Both the position numbers and the translations under genes were made by a program. 64,000 nucleotides of DNA from Cryphonectria parasitica EP155 (lineage: Eukaryota > Ascomycota > Sordariomycetes > Diaporthales > Cryphonectriaceae). Shown in pieces: positions 24,816 to 36,898 of the stretch. Under the pieces are notes generated by a model. It was not told the origin of the DNA. It saw only the letters and a program-made list of their open reading frames with translations, and ran no database searches. Positions within the stretch are counted from its first letter, which is position 1; each line of letters begins with the position of its first letter. The stretch spans positions 2,502,001 to 2,566,000 of the forward strand of contig NW_024468914.1 in the NCBI RefSeq assembly GCF_011745365.1. Direction: 5' to 3'.

Positions 24816-26212
24816 TCAGTACCCGAGCTTCTCCTGCGCCCTGGCTGTGGCCTTCCGCGTCCTCCTTCTGCTCCTGATGGCATCCGCCCAGGCAAACGTC
24901 CAGAAGGCCGTGACAATGACGATGAGCGCAAAGGCAGCCCACGACAGCGCCAGAAACCCGCCGCCCCGATACGCAGCTAGGCCGTACGCGGCACCGTGGG
25001 CGCGGACCTCCTCGACGACCTTCTTGCCGCCGAGAGTGGTGACCAGGCTGCCAATAAAGAGGAAGAGGCACGAGGCGAAGGCGAAGCCCAAGTTGCCGTA
25101 GATGGCGAGCTGCTTCGTCCGGTGGGACATCTCGCCTGTGATTTTGATGGCAAAGATCGACCAGATGGAGAAGCCTACCGAGAGCAGCCCGAAAAACGCC
25201 GAGATGATGTACATGGCGAGGATGGCCCGAAGGCAGTCGGCAAGGACCTTCATAGCGTCGTTGATGCCGTCGACCGCATCCTGGACGAGGCCGATGTCGC
25301 TCAGGTCAAGCTGGTAGGGCCCGACGCTGAGGCTCTGGTTGAGTATGGACGAGAAGTTTAGGATTTCTGCGATGAGGCCAGTATGTCAGTACCATGCATC
25401 TTAAGGTCTAATTCCCTGAGCCTGCTTACTGGTATAATCGGCGGGCGTCGTGCAGTTCGTGGTGTTGAACGAGGCGCCGGCGGAGGTCGCGTTGGGGGTG
25501 AAGTTGCCATAGCACAGGTCGAGCAGGTGGACCGAGTACCACTGCTGGATGTTGAGCTTTGAGTACAGCTCGTCCGCCAGATCATCCTCGATCTTCTCGA
25601 GCTCCTCCTTGGCCTCATCTACCAGATGCGCAAGCCCGCTCGTGGCGGCACTGGCGGCACTCTCCACAACAGACGCGGCCTCGGTGGCGACGGAGCCGGC
25701 AGCAGTGGCAGCCTCAGCCGCCGCGGACGTGGCAGCGCCCGCCCCCTTTCCGATGTCGGACGTGAGGTCACTGACGCCGAAGCGCTTAGCCGGGGCAGCG
25801 TGGTATCGCCTCAGCAGGTTCGGGGGCTCCGTGATCTGTGGCATGGCTGCCGACCGGACCTTTAAGCTCGTATCGTTCAGGAGGCTCTTGCCCAGTGTGG
25901 AGGTGTTGAACTGGCGAACACGTTCAGCATACATAAGTGCAGCGGGTGCGAACGTACAGAGAGATCCAGAGCAAGGGGGATAGAGAGGATGCAACTCACG
26001 TAGACTACATGGTAGTCTTCCATATAGCCGGGACTATGTCCTGGAATGATGGCGAATATTACCAATATGAGGCTGACGGCAGCGAACAGGGCAGATGCTG
26101 CGCCAGGCCAGAAATACCTGAAGCGCAATGGTAGTTTTTGCTGCACATATCGCTCTTGGGTTGGGGAGCCCCGTGGCGCTCCATCGTCGTCGAACGTCTC
26201 CCTGAAACTCAT
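24816..26212 (-). CDS. SUR7/PalI-family plasma-membrane protein
   Basis: The family includes cortical-patch (eisosome) proteins and the pH-signalling protein PalI/Rim9. Exons 26212-26000, 25910-25430 and 25366-24816 give 414 residues; introns are 89 and 63 nt with GTGAGT and GTAAGC donors. Topology is typical. The N-terminal cytoplasmic tail (MSFRETFDDDG) leads to a first membrane helix (about residues 32-56). A long extracellular loop of about 200 residues follows, rich in Ala/Ser and with an Asn/Cys-containing segment (CYGNFTPNATSAGASFNTTN). Three more helices follow (LAMYIISAFFGLLSVGFS, YGNLGFAFASCLFLFIG, LSWAAFALIVIVTAFWTF). The C-terminal tail is basic (RSRRRTRKATARAQ). Whether it serves pH sensing or cortex structure cannot be told. 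Confidence 0.85.
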
Positions 26213-28112
26213 CTTGGTGGTAGTAGTAAAAGAAGAACAACGAGGACCTGCTCGTATGGAAATCAGAGAGATATGGTATTAGAGTTAGAATAGAAGCACA
26301 GTAAGGAGAAAGAAGAAAAGTGAAAATTAATGACTGGATCAAGAGAGGTGGTGATGGTGATGGAGCAACAGCTTGCCAAGTGGGAACAATAACAACAACA
26401 ACCAAACAACTAGGGGGAAGTGTGCAAGTTAAATGCCACCGGTCTAGAACAGTCGATCAGGAGATCAAAAGGTCCATAATGTATACGTGTCTCAGGCAAG
26501 AGGCCTCGTAAAATGACAATGAAACCGGCTGTACTATGTATATCAAGCTGGTTGAATCTTTCTCACGAATATGCCATGGCGGGCGCCTACTGGCGGAGAG
26601 CCGGGTCCTGCCCCCAGTCTCGGCACTGCCACGAGTGCCATTGTTGTATGCGCGGCACGTTGGGCTCACAAGAACCAATACCTTGACCAAGAGCAAGGGA
26701 AGTCTCAGATTCGCTGGCAGTGTGGATAAGAAAACTGCATATCCAGCTGGCCACTCGATGGGTCAAGATCGCAGAACGCCGGGGTTGGGTGAAGACGGGA
26801 GAGTCATCATCAATGAGCCGGGTGAGCCGTCATATCCTTGTTCTGTGGGGCCATACGAAAAGGTCCAGGGGAGAGTGCTGTCCTCTGGTTGGGCGGGATA
26901 ACCGCGGGTTTCAGGATCCAACGGCGCATCGCCAATGAATGCCACGCCCAGTCCTGCAGCGGCTGCTGGCTTTTCTGCAGGCCATTCCGAGCCCCCGTTT
27001 CAAAACACGCAAGGCGCAGGCCCTGGTCGAACGACCTTCCGCCGTCCTGTCATGTCTTCATTTGAACGATGAGGCTATTTCACTGCCGACAAGACTGATT
27101 GATCTTTAGGGCTCCGAGACGGTCAATCATTGCCAGCTCTATCGTCGCAGACCAAGACTGACAGCCAGCACCAGCCAGCACCAGCCAGCTGTTCAAGCGG
27201 TCCTCAGCCCGTGCGCCTAGCTGAAACCTTTGGGGGAGGGGGGGGTGACAGCTTTTTTGAGCTACCCTTCCTTCATCACGAAGGGCTGAGCTGTTGGCGA
27301 AAGCATCCTCAGCTTAGCTGTCGCATATCTTCTTATGCTATTCAATCATTTTTCCACTAAATCTCTTTCGTTGATTTCCATTTAGGGCATCTTCGGCTTA
27401 TTGAGGCTATGAGCTCGCTCATTCGTCACCTCGGTCGTGGTTGTTGGTCAAGGAAGCACCCACAAGTTTATGTGGTCAAATTCCTGTGTTGAGGCTCTAC
27501 CGCTCTCCGGAGATAATCAATACCGACGATGAAGGAGTTTTCACTTACGAGTTCCTGGATACGCTCTGTAATATTCTTCATGCCAAATATGACGTCTCAG
27601 AATCGAAGCCACACACCTTCTTGTGAGGATGTGACGGCGGCTAAACAAGTGAAATACATGCTAATTATAGTAATTCGTACTCTCTGTCATGCTCGCCAAG
27701 TTACAAAAACAATGCCAGACCATTAAATGCATTGAAGGAATTCACAAACTTGCAGGCACTTGAATAAAGATTTCATGGTTTCTGGTGACTCAATTCTATA
27801 ACAGTATTATCATTCAGAGAAGATCAAGCATTATCCTGCTTGTTGCAAGTAAGTCGTATCTGCTGCAAAGTGCCGGTCCCGGCCCGGGAGCGGAAGCTCA
27901 GTGCCGGGTTCCACTCCCGGAGACGGAAAGCAACACACGATTGACGTTAGCAAATGTAGAAATATAAATGTATAATTACAATATATACAGGACAAAATTT
28001 TGAACTTTTATCCTTTTGATCATTATCTTCCCTCACAAGCCACTCACTACAGATTCCCGACCCAGCCAACAAAAACACCTTCTCAATCTCGCATCAAGAG
28101 AATCCACCAATC
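26213..28112. other. Divergent intergenic region, 1.9 kb
   Basis: This holds the promoters of the SUR7/PalI gene and the dehalogenase-like gene. Short CAGCCAGCAC repeats occur near 27160-27190 and a G-rich run near 27232-27245. No protein is recognised. Confidence 0.45.
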
Positions 28113-28937
28113 ATGGTCACCGGCGGAAAGCACGTCGTTTTTGACATCGTCGGCACATGTGTCGGGTACGAGGCCTGGTACGAGGCCATAGAAGGTCAGA
28201 TAGGTGACCGTCTCAAGGCCCACGGCATCAACACCAGACTGTTCGCCTTCGCCTGGCTCGAGTCCTCGGAGCGCGAGTTCACCTTCCTGGACCTCTCGGG
28301 CCGGTATAGCCCTTACTTCCCCGTGTTCCGGTCGCTGTTCCACCGCGTCCTCGCCCAAGTCGGCGTCCCGAACGTCCGCCAAGAGTTCAGCGATGAGGAT
28401 GCCGACGTCTGCGCCGCCGGCTACGCCGCGCTTAGAGCGAGACCTGGTGTGGCCGAGGCCTGGCAGAAGCTGCGCGACGCAGGCTTCACTGTGTGGGCCC
28501 TGACCACCGGCGACAAGCAGAGGGTGCGAGGTTACCTCAGCCGCGCAGGCCTCGAGGTCGCCGACGAGAACTTTGTCACATGTGATGGCCTGGACGTGAG
28601 AAAGCCCGCCCCCAAGGCTTACCGCTACGTCCTGGACAAGTTCACAGGGGCTGAGCAGACCTGGTTTGCTGCCGCCCATATGTGGGATGCCTCGGGAGCG
28701 AAGGCCAGTGGGTAAGTTGATTCCTCACCCGTGTTTGGCGAGAGGCGCCCCCGATGCGACCTCCCAAACAATTTTTCTTGCTTTTCTGGTGCTAAAGGGT
28801 GACTATCTAGATTCAAGGCGGCATGGTGCTCAGTTTGGGAGTGTGAACCGGTTCCAGAAACCTTTGGTGAGGTGGATGTTGTGGCAGACTCGTTGGTCGA
28901 GATGGCAGAGAAAATCATTGAAAAGTCCAAGCAGTAA
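28113..28937 (+). CDS. HAD-superfamily hydrolase, haloacid dehalogenase type
   Basis: This is a cytosolic hydrolase of the haloacid dehalogenase superfamily. Exons 28113-28711 and 28811-28937 join to 241 residues; the 99-nt intron has GTAAGT and CTATCTAG borders. Motif I is VVFDIVGTC with the nucleophile Asp11. Motif II is ALTTGDKQ, the motif III Lys is in DVRKPAPKAY, and motif IV is the haloacid-dehalogenase form AAHMWDASGAKASG, split just at its end by the intron. The helical cap lies between motifs I and II. The motif IV form points to type II 2-haloacid dehalogenases, but many fungal relatives have unknown substrates. The C-terminal exon supplies the last strand and helix (VVADSLVEMAEKIIEKS). 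Confidence 0.9.
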
Positions 28938-29140
28938 AGTAATAAAAAGGTAGTGTTTTTGCATGATCGAGGAGCCCACATCAATGCAGGTCAAATATGT
29001 GATGAATGCTCCCGTTTCAGGATGAGAGAATGCGGTTGAGAGTCTTCATGCTCACATAATTACATCGACTTGTGCCGTGTAGACCAAGTAGTTGCATCTT
29101 TAAGATAAAAGATCGGCAATGGTCTATCCATAATGAATCC

Positions 29141-30215
29141 TCAGTCGACCTCAGGGGACTCCAGCTTGGTGCCGACTCCGCTGTCCTCGTCTGAGGCCGA
29201 GTTTGCCCGTTCAGAATGCCCATTAGCCATTTCCTTTGCAGCTGCAGGCTTGGCTGCTCTCATCTCGATTCTTTGCAGCTCAACCTCGATCACTGGAGTC
29301 CCTTGGGCCACCTTCGACTTCAATCGATCATCGTCAAGGTCAAAGTAAAGGGCAAAGAAATCCCCTTCTAGCACAGCCACAAAACCCTCCCAGCCGCCCA
29401 TTGTTAACCTACGATCCTGTCTCGTGACATCGAAAGGACCTTTGAAATTTTGTTCTGCAAACGAACGCTCCCCGTATTGGACTTCGTATGTCTGCCTGTT
29501 GACACATATCCAGTTCCTAACAATGCGCAGGTCAGAGTTGCTCTTTGACATTTGTGTTCTAAGACACGATGGATCATGCAGTGCGGAAAGAAGACAGAAC
29601 ATGAATAGCGATGCACCACTTCATATACATACTCGCCCAGAATTCAGCGTGAGGGGCCCGAAATCTGAGAGGCAACGAGATGCAAAAAGAATGAAAACTT
29701 ACATGATCGGAGGGTCGTCATGAATGGTCGAAACCAGGCCATCGAACTGAGCTCCGGGAAACGGCAGATAATACCCAGCAAAAGGGTGCCCAAAGGGAAT
29801 ATTGTGTTCCGTTCCCGTGTCGACATACAGCTGAAGAACCCAATCCTCTGTGATTAGCATGGCAAACTCCAGTGGCGCCCGCCGATAATGCATCTACCAA
29901 GACCATTGACCTTTGTGGGTAGAGTACACACGCACCTTGCCTCCTGAGAGGACCACATGTTTTCCTTCAATCTTCGCACTATATTGTGACGACTTGGGAC
30001 AGTGCACCACGAGGTTGTTCTTTCTGGGAGCTAATTCAGCTCTCCATCTAAAGCCATGGAAGATCACACAATGAACAAGCATGTCTCCTCTCTAATGGGC
30101 AGACCTACCTGCTCCGATGCTCCTGTCTTCTCGCCTTCGCTTGGACCTGCCGTATTGCTTCGACCCCTCCGACAACGGTCGCGAAAGCAACGAGGAAATC
30201 GACTTGCTGAGACAT
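29141..30215 (-). CDS. Conserved fungal protein of unknown function
   Basis: Four exons (30215-30109, 30047-29936, 29830-29703, 29516-29141) give 240 residues. Introns are 61, 105 and 186 nt; the 105-nt one has a GTGCGT donor, GCTAATC branch and TTCAG. The N-terminus (MSQQVDFLVAFATVVGGVEA) looks like a hydrophobic helix. The body carries blocks I recall from a widespread ascomycete family without known role: NNLVVHCPKSSQYSAKIEG, LYVDTGTEHNIPFGHPFAG, VSTIHDDPPIMNWICVNR, TYEVQYGERSFAEQN, GPFDVTRQDRRLTMGGWEGF and ALYFDLDDDRLKSKV. The Ser/Asp/Glu-rich tail varies. No catalytic motif is evident. The frame is open upstream to 30314, but residues before MSQQ look non-coding. Confidence 0.78.
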
Positions 30216-31213
30216 TCTGCGATTCGAGCAGCGGGTGCGTCGACTGCCGAGCGCTGTATGCACATAGGAAGAGGGGTGCTCTCGCAGATGTCCGACGAGA
30301 TATATGTCAAACAATTACCTCAGGCGGCTGAATCCATATTGGGTCGATTGATGAACTACGTAGTACAGAAGCACCCATCGTTCGATCCCCATCCCGGCGG
30401 TGCACGGGTGCTACGGTGAATGAGCCCAATCGACATCCATAACGTGGCTGGCCGGCAAAGAAAGCGTCCATTAACCGATAAACCCCGCAGTAAATTATCT
30501 GCAGTGTAGTGGTGACACGGGACGGAGCAGAGGGTTGCAGGCGGCACGAACCCCGGCCTAGAGAGATCGACGGGGATGTGGCGGTCGGGATGTGGTGGTC
30601 TTGCTACTGCAGCGTGGCGCCGCCTTGCGGGTCCCCAAAGTTTCTTCTACGGGCTGATCCGGCCGGTACTTCTACTGCTACTCACCGCTTACATTTATAT
30701 GATGTGAAACCTGACTCTCGATCGAGTAGCTCTAGCCGTCATGTGAAGCTCTTGCTGCAGAGAGAAATCATTCGATGTGGCTTACCCGAGCCAGATGGCT
30801 TGGTTGACGGCGTCCTATCCGACCCATTGAGCGGGCGCCTCCGCTGGCCAAGTCGATGGCCGTGGTGATGTTGTGCCGGAGAGTCTGGCGAAAATTGTAC
30901 CAGCACGGACCAAAGAGTAGCAAACGTTGCCCTAGCCCATCGCTCAATTCCGACGAAGCACACATGAACTCGGCTCGAGAGTCCTCGCTCGGGTGAAGGG
31001 CAAAGGACGCACGGCACCGTGCACACGAGAGCAAGATTCGACTATAAAGAGGAAGAGAACATCTCCTCTCATGAAGTGTATCTCTGTTTTCGAGCATCTC
31101 ACTTCGAGACAGATTCACAGAGCACCACCCTGGCTGAACTACCTCCAAAGACTCATCTTTTCCCTCCATTTCCCCAGTTTCCTCCAACCAATTCCATCGC
31201 AACCAATCCAAAC
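30216..31213. other. Divergent intergenic region, about 1 kb
   Basis: This separates the unknown-function gene (-) from the small conserved gene (+). Open frames here are overlapping and not family-like. Confidence 0.45.
31043..31048 (+). promoter_or_regulatory. TATAAA box of the small conserved gene
   Basis: TATAAA lies 166 bases before the ATG at 31214, a plausible distance for a fungal gene with a roughly 130-nt pyrimidine-rich leader. Confidence 0.4.
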
Positions 31214-31679
31214 ATGTCTTCTCCGTGAGTCCACAGCTTCACTCCCAATGTCCTGCAGAGAGAACCGTGGTGCTAAGAGAAATACACGTGTAGAACCAAG
31301 ACCACCCCAGCGGCCGTTGAGAAGACCGGACCTCAGGCGCCTCTGAACAGTGGTCCTCTGAACAGTGCTCCTCGCTTCGGTGAGGAGCCTCGGGATTCCA
31401 AGTTGGTTCCGCAGGTTCCGAACCATCTCCCCATGCCTGGTCTCTCTGGCCATGCCAATAGCTCCGTTGGTAGAGTCATCTTTTCCTATCCCGTCTACCC
31501 TTGTCCCCAATTCATCTGCTTTACTGACCGCCTATACAGGTAACCTCCTCAAGGGACCAGTCGATCACGAAGGCAACCTTAAGGATGCGTCACTTACGGT
31601 TGGAATTAAACTTGACCTCGAGGCCGAAGTCCACCTCACGGCCAGAGTCAGGGGCGATATCCTTGTTGGCCTTTATTAA
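31214..31679 (+). CDS. Small conserved protein, 108 residues, unknown function
   Basis: Three exons (31214-31224, 31294-31469, 31540-31679) give 108 residues. The first exon encodes only MSS and two bases of the next codon, and the two introns are 69 and 70 nt with good borders (GTGAGT/TAG; GTAGAG, TTACTGAC branch, ACAG). The N-terminal half is hydrophilic and Pro-rich, with a short internal repeat (PLNSGPLNSAP). The C-terminal half ends in LTVGIKLDLEAEVHLTARVR and GDILVGLY, an alternating pattern suggesting beta strands. This type of small protein recurs in ascomycetes, but its role is unknown to me. The tiny first exon makes the start sensitive to annotation error. Confidence 0.68.
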
Positions 31680-31838
31680 CGGGTCCAAGCGGCGAGACCT
31701 GTTGGTTTCGGATGATGTTCATCTCGGAATATGGTCTACATGTCATGGCTTCTTAGCAAGGATCGGAGAGACTGCAATAGCTTTTCTTACTTTAACTTGG
31801 GATATTTGTGTATTGGGCCCTGCAGGCTTCGCTCTTGG

Positions 31839-31958
31839 CTCGATCACTTTGTCCCTGGCTACGCTCATTTAATCTAGCAAATATACGTACTGTTGCAGCT
31901 CAATCACTTTGTCCCTGGCTACGCTCATTTAATCTAGCAAATATACGTACTGTCGCAG
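31839..31958. repeat. 60-bp direct tandem duplication
   Basis: Two head-to-tail 60-base copies (31839-31898, 31899-31958) differ at only two positions, both transitions. They lie 160 bases after the small gene's stop, so they are probably in or just past its 3' UTR. Confidence 0.95.
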
Positions 31959-33752
31959 CTCGAATCTATAACAATCCACCTTCCCCCTCGTTGTCGTTTG
32001 GCAGTCCATCCATAAGACCCACCTTCAGTATAGGTCCAGATAGCCAATGCTGATCATCAGCATTCTATGGAAAAGCGGAGCTTAAAACCGCCATTCTCAT
32101 CAAATTTAATCACATACTACATATATAAATCTGTATAGAAGGCGAGGGGGATGCCAATTATCACACTCGTTCCGTGCGGCATTGACAAGACCTACCTGGC
32201 GCTTCGGCAACTTCTGCGAGACGGCGGGACAAACCAGACACATATCTTTGTGAATCGATGTACAACTTTATAACATAATCCTCTCGGTTCACCAACAGTA
32301 GACAAATAAGCAGGAGAAAATCAACGGCTAACGCCAGCTGCGAAGGCCTAGACCTACGCCACCCTCCAAGCTTGCCCGGGCTGCTGTGTTAGCCGCAATT
32401 CCAAGGAGAAAAGGAGATTGTCGTGCTTTTTGCAGCCATGTCAGATTGTGGCGCAAGGTGAGCGGCCGGCGTTCCCAACTAAAGAAATAGGTAACCATTG
32501 CAACCCAACTTTTGATGTGCTTCTGATGAGATCTGAGAGCCTGAATCGCCAGGTTTCAAGATAATGGCAGTCTCATCTCCACAGCAACCCGGAGAAAGAG
32601 AGCATGCCAAATCAGCCGTTGTATTGCCGGGCTTAAAGAGCTTTCTATTTACATCGAGGTCATTTTGGTCGTACTACTTACGTTCAGCATGTCTCAGGGT
32701 CATTCGAGATGCAGGTAATCATGTGAGAAAATGGAGTCCATTCTATAACTAGCAATTATTTCCGCTGATTAAATAATCTTAATAATAAGCTATGCATCAG
32801 CCGATTGGTAACCAGTGCACTCACCAATCGGCTGATGCATAAATTATTATTGAGACTGTTTGATCGCATGTCTACGAGCTGGTATACAGTCGCTTTGGGG
32901 GCCAGGGTGGACAGGCAAAGTATCATGAGGGCAGAAGAGCTTCATTGCCAATGGGTGGTCAGCCTTAATGGCCGTTGTGATGAAAGCGTTCAATTACACA
33001 GTTCGCATGTGCGTGGCCGCAGTGACGAACAACATCTCTCTAAATATGTAGCCCAATATGTTGTCAAAACAAAATGAAAATGCTACTCTGGTCCAATAGT
33101 GTGCTGCGCAGCTGTTTTGCTGATCGACTAAACGTGGCGCAGTTAAGGGCTGAAGTCAAAGCTTCTTTTGTTGAACCCTAAAATGTATTCCTGAGCGATG
33201 TGGATCAGATGATCTATCAGATCATGCTGTGCCTGTAAGACACAAATAGCGGCTGAAATAGGATTCAGGGGCCCCATGAAATTCAGATTGCAGCAAAGAT
33301 GTCTCAAAAGTACCGCGCCGCAGGTGTGGTGGGAGCTGTAATACCGTTCACCAATAGTCTAGCGCAACTTGGGGGCGGAACTGTCAGCCCAGATATAATC
33401 TGGGCTCTCGAGCAGCAACTTGTTCCTATTTGAATTCTTCTAGCTCGTACGTAATCACTCAATCTCACAGCTTGAATTCCATATTTACTTTAGTCGTCCT
33501 CTGGTTGTGGTATCATGGAAGCCTTCCTTCATTCAATAAATGGCTTGATGATCAGCATTGACATTACATCCCCGTTCCAGGTTGATCAGCATCATTATCG
33601 TCGATTCGGTTGCTGTGCGCAAAAGTCTGTAACTTCCTCTCTTGACGAAGCAGAGAAAAGCGCAATAGACTGTTGAACATTCACCTTGTACGCGAACAAA
33701 CATAAAACAGTCTCGTATCAGCACTGCAATCTTGATTGCTCAATTTACAACC
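31959..33752. other. Gene-poor region of 1.8 kb
   Basis: Apart from the fold-back repeat noted separately, the only frame of note is a 53-codon one starting at 33512, which has no domain. The sequence is moderately AT-rich compared with the gene regions. Confidence 0.45.
32777..32855. repeat. Fold-back inverted repeat (33-bp arms, 13-nt loop)
   Basis: Arms 32777-32809 and 32823-32855 pair with three mismatches. The inner 18 bases (ATGCATCAGCCGATTGGT and its complement) are perfect. The outer part is AT-rich. This could be a fold-back transposon remnant or a regulatory hairpin. Confidence 0.88.
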
Positions 33753-34220
33753 ATGGTAACGGAGATATTTTCTCATACTGATGCGATGCCCGCGCCGTTA
33801 CGCATCTGTCGCAAACGTCTTGATACATCTTTTTCCGAGGTACCTGCGCAGACGACAACGCCAGAGTCTCAAATCTTGAGATGTCGCACACTTTCGAGAC
33901 TTCCTGCTCAACCGATCTTTGACCATTCTGAGGGTCTCTTCCAGAAGAGAACTCCAGTATCCAAAGCGTGCAAGTGTCAAAAAAGCCCGACTTCGCCGTT
34001 CACGTCCCCAATATCTTCTCCGAGCAGCTTTTGCGCCAGTAACAAAGGCACATCGCTTGACTTTTCTGCTTTGTTTATGAAATCACCGACCCTCCGTCAC
34101 GGTCTCGAGAATTGTACCTGCAACCACGACAATACGTATCGACAGAGCACGTTACATGGAGTTCATGGCCTCGCCCGCAACAGTGGGTGTAGCGTTGGCT
34201 CTGATTTTGAATCCTTTTGA
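33753..34220 (+). CDS. Possible orphan ORF, Ser/Thr/Pro-rich
   Basis: This is an uninterrupted frame of 155 residues starting with ATG in an ACC ATG G context. It is rich in Ser, Thr and Pro (SPISSPSSFC, PRTPVS-like phosphosites) and contains a few Cys pairs (ACKCQK, ENCTCNH). No domain, signal peptide or membrane segment is seen. It may be a lineage-specific gene or chance; its isolation in a gene-poor stretch argues for caution. Confidence 0.3.
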   Translation: MVTEIFSHTDAMPAPLRICRKRLDTSFSEVPAQTTTPESQILRCRTLSRLPAQPIFDHSEGLFQKRTPVSKACKCQKSPTSPFTSPISSPSSFCASNKGTSLDFSALFMKSPTLRHGLENCTCNHDNTYRQSTLHGVHGLARNSGCSVGSDFESF

Positions 34221-35075
34221 GTTTACACAGTGGTTTCGGGACCGGACACATGAGGATACGTCGACCAGTTTCGACAGTACATGATGCAGGACTCTGGGTT
34301 CAATTCTGGACAGAGACAAGCCGATCATAGTGAATTTCAATCGTTCAGATGAGGATGTCGAAATTGTGGGCACCAACACTGGGATGCAAAGGCTACGGGT
34401 GTGCCGGAAATGGGACTTTCGTTCGATCCGAGGCAAAAGCTGCCGAATCTCCATCACCACTTTCATTTTATTCTCCAATAATCACACGATCAGAAGATAC
34501 CAAAACATGCTACCACAGCATTTCAAAGGCCCAGATAGCCTTAAATAAGACAATGCCCACCCCCAGAATGACACACGATTATATTGCACTCAACTGCTTT
34601 CTTTTTGGATATTACCAGTCTTGCAGGTTTGAGAATTGAACCGAGATATAGGTTTTCTTCAATTTTCACAATTATTACTTGCGTCCGCCCAGGACGGTAA
34701 AGATCTGAATGATGCAGTATGCCAGCGGGCTGGAGAAGCCGGGCCTGATATCTCAGATAAGTACTTAAGTAAATACTTAGGTGACCACCGACGAGTACCC
34801 ACACGGCTAAGCTCCATGCCATGAAAGCATCCTCCTTTTCCAGCGGCCTCGTATCGCCATAAATAGCTTAGTCTCTTGGTTTCCTGTACTCCAATACTTT
34901 CACTTACAATACGGAGATAAGGAGCTAAGAACGGAGTTTACTTCCACAGCCATGCTGAACATTTTCACTACTGTGGTTCTTCTTGCGGTTTGAAACCACT
35001 CTCAGCATTTTATCAACAGTATATCCTCGCCGAAAAGCCCGATACGAGCCATATTAGGCTCTAGTGTCTTCCACC
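34221..35075. other. Intergenic, promoter side of regulator gene
   Basis: Short frames only. Short direct repeats AAGTACTTAAGTAAATACTT (34758-34777) are seen. Confidence 0.45.
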
Positions 35076-36526
35076 ATGTACGGCAATTGGCAACATCTGG
35101 GTGACAAGTCAGAGGAAGCTGCCCCCTGTATTAGCAACTTCACCAGCACCTTCGTCCTCTGTTCAACCTCTCAGTCAAATCAGCCATACCAAGTCCTCTG
35201 TGAAGTACCGAGGACCTTGGACCTATCCAGGCAGCGGCGAGCCCATCAAAAGTCTAGGACAGGTTGCCAAAACTGCAAAAGGCGGCGGGTCAAGGTACAT
35301 CTTTTGCCAACGCAAGTGTTCACCATCGTCGTAACGAACGCTAATGAACCGGGTGGCAGTGCGATGAAGCAGACCCTTGTGAGAACTGCAGCAGAAGAGG
35401 TGACTACTGCCTGCGCCTCAGGCGAGACAGGAGACGAACTCTGAGCTCAACTCCTGTCACGCTGCCAACGCAGACCAATCTCACGAGCCCCACATCGACC
35501 ACGGCGGATGTCAATCTGTTCGACCTGAGATTGTATCATCACTTCCTGACAAGCACGTGCCAGACGCTCCTATTTGACTCTGACGTCTGGCGGTGTGTGT
35601 CTCAACTCTGCTTCGAGTTCGACTTCTTAATGAGTGCTATTCTAAGCGTCTCAGCACGTCATCTTGCCTTCCTCCGGCCAGATGACTCGACATATCCAGG
35701 CGCTGCGACTGGTCACTTATGTCGTGCGCTGTCAAAGTTCCGTCTTGCACTGTTCAAGGACCTCGTTTCTGTTCATCCTGACGCGTTCATCGCGACCTCG
35801 GTCCTGCTCCAATTCGAGGTATGGGCTGAAACAGACTCATTTGTCCTCCAGGACGGCAGCACCTGGCCATCATTCCACCCATCGAAAGACCACATATTCT
35901 CGTTCTGTTCCAGTCTGAAAGAGATGTTTCTGAGCAGTTTCCCGCATGCCGCCGTGAAGAAGTCGGCACTGATGCCTCATATTCAGCACAATTCTGTGAA
36001 CACACTGGCAACACAAGTAGTGCTTAACGAGAGGAAATTAGCTGAATACCGAAGACTCTTCTCTTACCACCGGCCAATTTCTTCAAAACTTCTTGATATC
36101 ACTTCACCATCTCTGGATTTTGCTGCGATCGGCACGGTGGACCCCCAGCCAGATCCTATTCTCGGACGGCACGAGGTCCCCGACGCAGCATGTCACGGGT
36201 ATTCCCATATTGTTGGGCAGGTCTCGCTTATCCTGTCGTTGTTGCCCCGAGATTATTCTGAAGGCTTTGATCCGGCCGATCCGAAATCAATGCAAATACT
36301 AGCAAGGCATATCCTGTCATTTCCGATATTATGTCGTGGCACCTTCGCGTCAATGATAACCCAGGGCGATCCGCACGCGCTGATCTTGCTGTATCACTTT
36401 TATCGAGCCGTGGGAAGACTGCTTCATTCGACGAATTATTGGTGGGCACACAAAAGAGTGGCAATATTAGAACCAGCTCTGAAGCACTGGCTACTGGAAA
36501 ACTGTGTTGCGGCAACCACACACTGA
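35076..36526 (+). CDS. Zn2Cys6 transcription factor (C6 regulator)
   Basis: Two exons (35076-35294, 35360-36526) encode 461 residues. The 65-nt intron (GTACAT, CTAAT branch, GGCAG) falls exactly after the third residue of RVK, so the zinc cluster is completed across it: CQNC (Cys 64, 67), C74, C80, C83 and C90, spacing Cx2Cx6Cx5Cx2Cx6C. The leader SRTGCQNCKRRRVK is typical of small C6 regulators beside metabolic genes. The rest is helical, matching the fungal TF middle region (FLTSTCQTLLFDSDVWRC, MSAILSVSARHLAFL). It lies 455 bases upstream of, and on the same strand as, the SDR gene, so it may regulate the SDR and P450. The start is the first ATG; a downstream start is possible. Confidence 0.85.
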
Positions 36527-36881
36527 GCTCAAAACCTAAGTAGGGCTCTTTTCAATCATGTCACGAACCTTAGAACATCAACAATCTTATAATTAGAAGA
36601 TCGTATAGTCCATGCTCTGTACCTTAGGATATACGTATGAATACTATACCCGTAATCCCAAATTATGGACAACGCACGTCTGTATCTGATCATGATGAAT
36701 TGGAGCAAAGATCCACAGTGCAACTCTTGATGAATCTTTTTGGATCCTCAAGCACAGGAACTTGATAAACAGCTGCCTTTCCTTTTTCAGCTCGTATCGC
36801 TTTATTGGGCTTAGCACTCTTCTTCATATATTCCCAGCGATAAGTGCTAGCAGAAGCAGGTAGAAGAGTACAGTGGCTACG

Positions 36882-36898
36882 TGACGTGCAAGTATAAG
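36882..36898 (+). promoter_or_regulatory. CRE-like TGACGTG and TATAAG upstream of the SDR gene
   Basis: TGACGTG (36882-36888) is followed by TATAAG (36893-36898), 88 bases ahead of the SDR ATG at 36981. The TATA position is plausible. The first is a possible bZIP-type site. Confidence 0.35.

Noticed and set aside
27880..27930. A tRNA T-arm-like hairpin (CCGGG/CCCGG with a 7-base loop)
   Set aside because: No matching acceptor, D or anticodon arm is present, and the B box does not fit.
28083..28679. Minus-strand frame opposite the dehalogenase gene
   Set aside because: It is antisense to a gene with all HAD motifs, and its own sequence carries none.
29894..29935. 42-nt intron in the unknown-function gene
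   Set aside because: It is too short, and the junction was not family-like. Using the acceptor at 29831 with a CTAAT branch gave the conserved sequence LYVDTGTEH.
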